Shown here: piece after piece, positions 41,228-42,384 of the stretch
Layout of the letters: every line of letters starts with the position of its first letter
Numbering within the stretch: position 1 is the first letter of the stretch
Source: an uncultured Eubacteriales bacterium
GTDB lineage: Bacteria; Bacillota; Clostridia; Lachnospirales; Lachnospiraceae
Length of the DNA: 42,384 bases
Direction: 5' to 3'
NCBI GenBank assembly: GCA_949292795.1
Contig: CASFBR010000153.1
Coordinates: 1-42,384 of the forward strand
The notes under the pieces: model-generated
Told to the model about the DNA's origin: nothing
What the model saw: the letters and a program-made list of their open reading frames with translations, nothing else
Database searches by the model: none
Program-made: the position numbers and the translations under genes

Positions 41228-42384
41228 ATGAATGTATTTGTTGTGAATTGTGGAAGCTCGTCGTTAAAATATCAGCTGATCGATGCAAAGTCCGAGGTTG
41301 TGCTTGCCAAGGGGCTGTGTGAGCGCATCGGGATCAGCGGCAGCCGTATTGTTTATAAGCCGTCGGCAGGAGAACGGGCCGGGGAGAAGATTACTATTGA
41401 AGAGCCAATGCCGGATCATACAAAGGCGATTGAGATGGTTTTAGCCTGTCTTGTGCATAAGGACTATGGCGTGATCCGCTCTCTGGAAGAGATCGGCGCT
41501 GTCGGCCATCGTGTCGGACACGGCGGGGAAAAGCTGACCTCATCCGTGGTGATTGATGACGAGGTGATCAAAGACATAGAAGAATGCTGCGAACTGGCGC
41601 CGCTTCATAATCCGGCAAATCTCATCGGCATTAACGTATGCCGGAGCCTGATGAAGGATGTTCCGATGGTGGCGGTGTTTGACACAGCTTTTCACCAGAC
41701 GATGCCGGAAAAGGCTTATCTCTATGGACTGCCCTACCGTTATTATACAGATTATAAGATTCGCCGCTACGGTTTCCACGGAACCTCTCACAGCTATGTG
41801 TCCAGGCGTGCAGCCGAGCTGCTGGGCGTTCCTTACGAGTCTTTAAAGACCATCGTCTGCCATTTAGGCAACGGCGCCAGTGTATGCGCTGTGAAAAACG
41901 GAAGGTCTGTGGATACGAGCATGGGCTTTACACCGGTGGCAGGTCTTGTGATGGGAACACGGTGCGGCGATATTGACCCGGCGATTGTGGATTATCTGAC
42001 CCACAAGGAGCATAAGAGCGTGGACGAGATTAATACGATCCTCAATAAGGAATCCGGTATTTACGGACTGTCCGGCGGTCTTGTGGATTTCAGAGATATA
42101 CGCAAGGGCTGTGCGGAGGGCGATGAAAAGTGCCAGCGGGCGATGGATGTGTTTATGTATCATATTGCGACCCGTGTCGGCGCTTATGCGGCAGCGATGA
42201 ATGGCGTCGATGTGATCGTCTTTACGGCGGGCATCGGTGAAAACGGCGATCAGATGCGCAAGGACATCTGCGAGCAGTATTGGGGCTACCTCGGCATTTC
42301 CATTGACGATGAGAAAAACCGCCTTTCCGGGGAAGATGTTGTGATTTCTACGCCGGATTCCCGTGTGAAGGTGATGGTTATCGG
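41228..42384 (+). CDS. ackA: Acetate kinase, partial at the right edge
   Basis: Transfers phosphate from acetyl phosphate to ADP, the ATP-yielding step of acetate fermentation. It starts MNVFVVNCGSSSLKYQLID (phosphate and magnesium site), with GHRVGHGG, RYGFHGTSH (catalytic His region), HLGNGASVCAV, DTSMGFTPVAGLVMGTRCGD and FTAGIGENG. GGAGG lies 7 bases before the ATG. 385 of about 397 residues are present; the reading frame is open to the end of the window. No pta gene precedes it within the window. A Rex-like operator precedes it, fitting redox control of fermentation. Confidence 0.96.
   Translation, partial: MNVFVVNCGSSSLKYQLIDAKSEVVLAKGLCERIGISGSRIVYKPSAGERAGEKITIEEPMPDHTKAIEMVLACLVHKDYGVIRSLEEIGAVGHRVGHGGEKLTSSVVIDDEVIKDIEECCELAPLHNPANLIGINVCRSLMKDVPMVAVFDTAFHQTMPEKAYLYGLPYRYYTDYKIRRYGFHGTSHSYVSRRAAELLGVPYESLKTIVCHLGNGASVCAVKNGRSVDTSMGFTPVAGLVMGTRCGDIDPAIVDYLTHKEHKSVDEINTILNKESGIYGLSGGLVDFRDIRKGCAEGDEKCQRAMDVFMYHIATRVGAYAAAMNGVDVIVFTAGIGENGDQMRKDICEQYWGYLGISIDDEKNRLSGEDVVISTPDSRVKVMVI

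Overview
The window looks like a stretch of core chromosome from a spore-forming, anaerobic, gut-type Clostridia species, most likely Lachnospiraceae (inference). The pointers are: a long non-standard PRPP synthetase, a DnaD-like/DnaC loader pair, glgC-glgD followed by spoVG, a CdaR/PucR-type regulator in front of ftsEX, a YhaO/YhaN-like pair, a Rex-type operator before ackA and Spo0A-type boxes before glgC. Most of the window has moderate to high GC with GGAGG-type ribosome binding sites. The first 780 bases are strikingly AT-rich and look foreign. I see no IS element, tRNA, rRNA, CRISPR array or phage module.

Layout. (1) 1-2700: an AT-rich partial gene abuts the 3' end of guaA. (2) 2.7-7.9 kb: a UvrD/PcrA helicase, then a LysR regulator, a zinc-motif uroporphyrinogen-decarboxylase-like protein (MtaA/CmuA type) and a convergent SDR oxidoreductase. 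(3) 8.4-12.6 kb: CdaR-like regulator, ftsE, ftsX and an S41 C-terminal protease, a cell-wall growth and division module. (4) 12.7-15.6 kb, minus strand: malQ-plsC (overlapping) and a small membrane protein. (5) 15.9-21.9 kb: a small Tyr/Arg-tailed protein, a SAM methyltransferase preceded by a highly structured leader, a large secreted protein with a degenerate C39-like end, and asnS. (6) 22.2-25.3 kb: a SbcD/YhaO-like nuclease and a membrane-anchored SMC/YhaN-like ATPase. (7) 25.4-31.3 kb, minus strand: prs, the dnaD-like/dnaC helicase-loading operon and murC. (8) 31.7-42.4 kb, plus strand: glgC-glgD-spoVG, pth-mfd, a PrsA-like foldase lipoprotein, a class B sortase, and ackA running off the right edge.

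The most informative non-coding signals are: five perfect and one near-perfect DnaA boxes between the helicase-loader operon and murC; two TGTCGAA Spo0A-type boxes upstream of glgC; a Rex-like palindrome upstream of ackA; and several highly structured leaders that I could not match to a known class (before the SDR, the methyltransferase, the YhaO-like gene, prs and glgC). The window is also rich in short tandem repeats. Four sites are inside coding regions, with periods of 27, 33, 45 and 54 bp that all preserve frame. They fall in linkers or tails of a YhaN-like ATPase, a DnaD-like protein and a PrsA-like lipoprotein. Four more (15, 19, 28 and 38 bp) lie between genes.
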